DNA of 64,000 nucleotides. Source: Clostridium_AD sp036569345. Its GTDB lineage: Bacteria; Bacillota; Clostridia; Clostridiales; Clostridiaceae. The notes below the pieces were generated by a model. That model had not been told where the DNA came from. It saw only the letters and a program-made list of their open reading frames with translations, and did not search any database. Position numbers and translations under genes: made by a program. Where the stretch lies: the NCBI RefSeq assembly GCF_036569345.1, contig NZ_DATCQT010000067.1, forward strand, positions 1 to 64,000. Reading direction: 5' to 3'. Below, in pieces: positions 63,957-64,000 of the stretch (position 1 is the stretch's first letter; each line of letters starts with the position of its first letter).

Positions 63957-64000
63957 ACCTATTCAATCATAAAGTGTAACCTTCAGTGATATAATATTAG

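Overview
The window looks like a chromosomal segment of a low-GC, anaerobic, spore-forming Firmicute of the genus Clostridium or a close relative. The grounds are the very AT-rich intergenic DNA, strong GGAGG ribosome-binding sites with frequent TTG and GTG starts, a T-box ahead of thrS, the AddAB and SbcCD pairs, a ComFB protein, and a glycyl-radical enzyme with its activase. No rRNA, tRNA or CRISPR array was seen.

Region 1 (1-19600) is an exopolysaccharide/capsule locus of about 17 kb, all on the minus strand and read from galU (19596) down to a Wzy-type polymerase (2210). It holds galU, a broken acyltransferase, a priming sugar-phosphate transferase, rfbA-rfbB-rfbC for dTDP-rhamnose precursors (no rfbD inside), a glycosyltransferase fused to a pyruvyl transferase, a Wzx flippase, three more GT2 enzymes, the Wzz/CpsC-CpsD control pair, a Cps2T-like transferase, a GT4 transferase that seems to start at ATT, and the polymerase. 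The operon ends in a terminator overlapping the last codons. A group IIC-type intron sits directly behind that terminator, and its domain V appears to be cut by an IS1182-like element that runs off the left edge.

Region 2 (19600-42800) is mostly housekeeping: a YihY membrane protein, a nitrilase-family amidase, DUF1294 and DUF4405 membrane proteins, and DNA-repair genes sbcD-sbcC and addB-addA. A remnant of a short-chain fatty acid transporter, comFB, a phosphoglucomutase, a membrane acyltransferase and a class-A beta-lactamase-like protein follow. A cluster of DnaA-box-like sequences and several long inverted repeats lie between genes.

Region 3 (42800-49000) contains a Y1 (RAYT-type) transposase gene flanked by inverted copies of a REP-like sequence, GGGGACGGTTAAC followed by a palindrome. 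The same repeat recurs near 29.5, 40.5, 44.2, 46.4 and 46.8 kb. Between the copies lie a two-component system, a DUF1450-like small protein and a PAS-GGDEF-EAL protein.

Region 4 (49000-54400) has T-box-thrS, glnS and a 1.2-kb stretch without normal genes. That stretch holds three very short reading frames with good ribosome-binding sites, strong hairpins and terminators, and is the best candidate for something undescribed.

Region 5 (54400-64000) pairs a minus-strand set (UPF0303, HAD phosphatase, DeoR regulator, Gfo/Idh oxidoreductase) with a divergent glycyl-radical enzyme operon. The enzyme has lost its catalytic middle, while its activase remains open. An RmlD-like reductase, HPr, a decayed EAL-HDOD gene and a zinc/manganese-binding lipoprotein complete the window. 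At least four genes show internal deletion, frameshift or truncation, so gene decay is a recurring theme.
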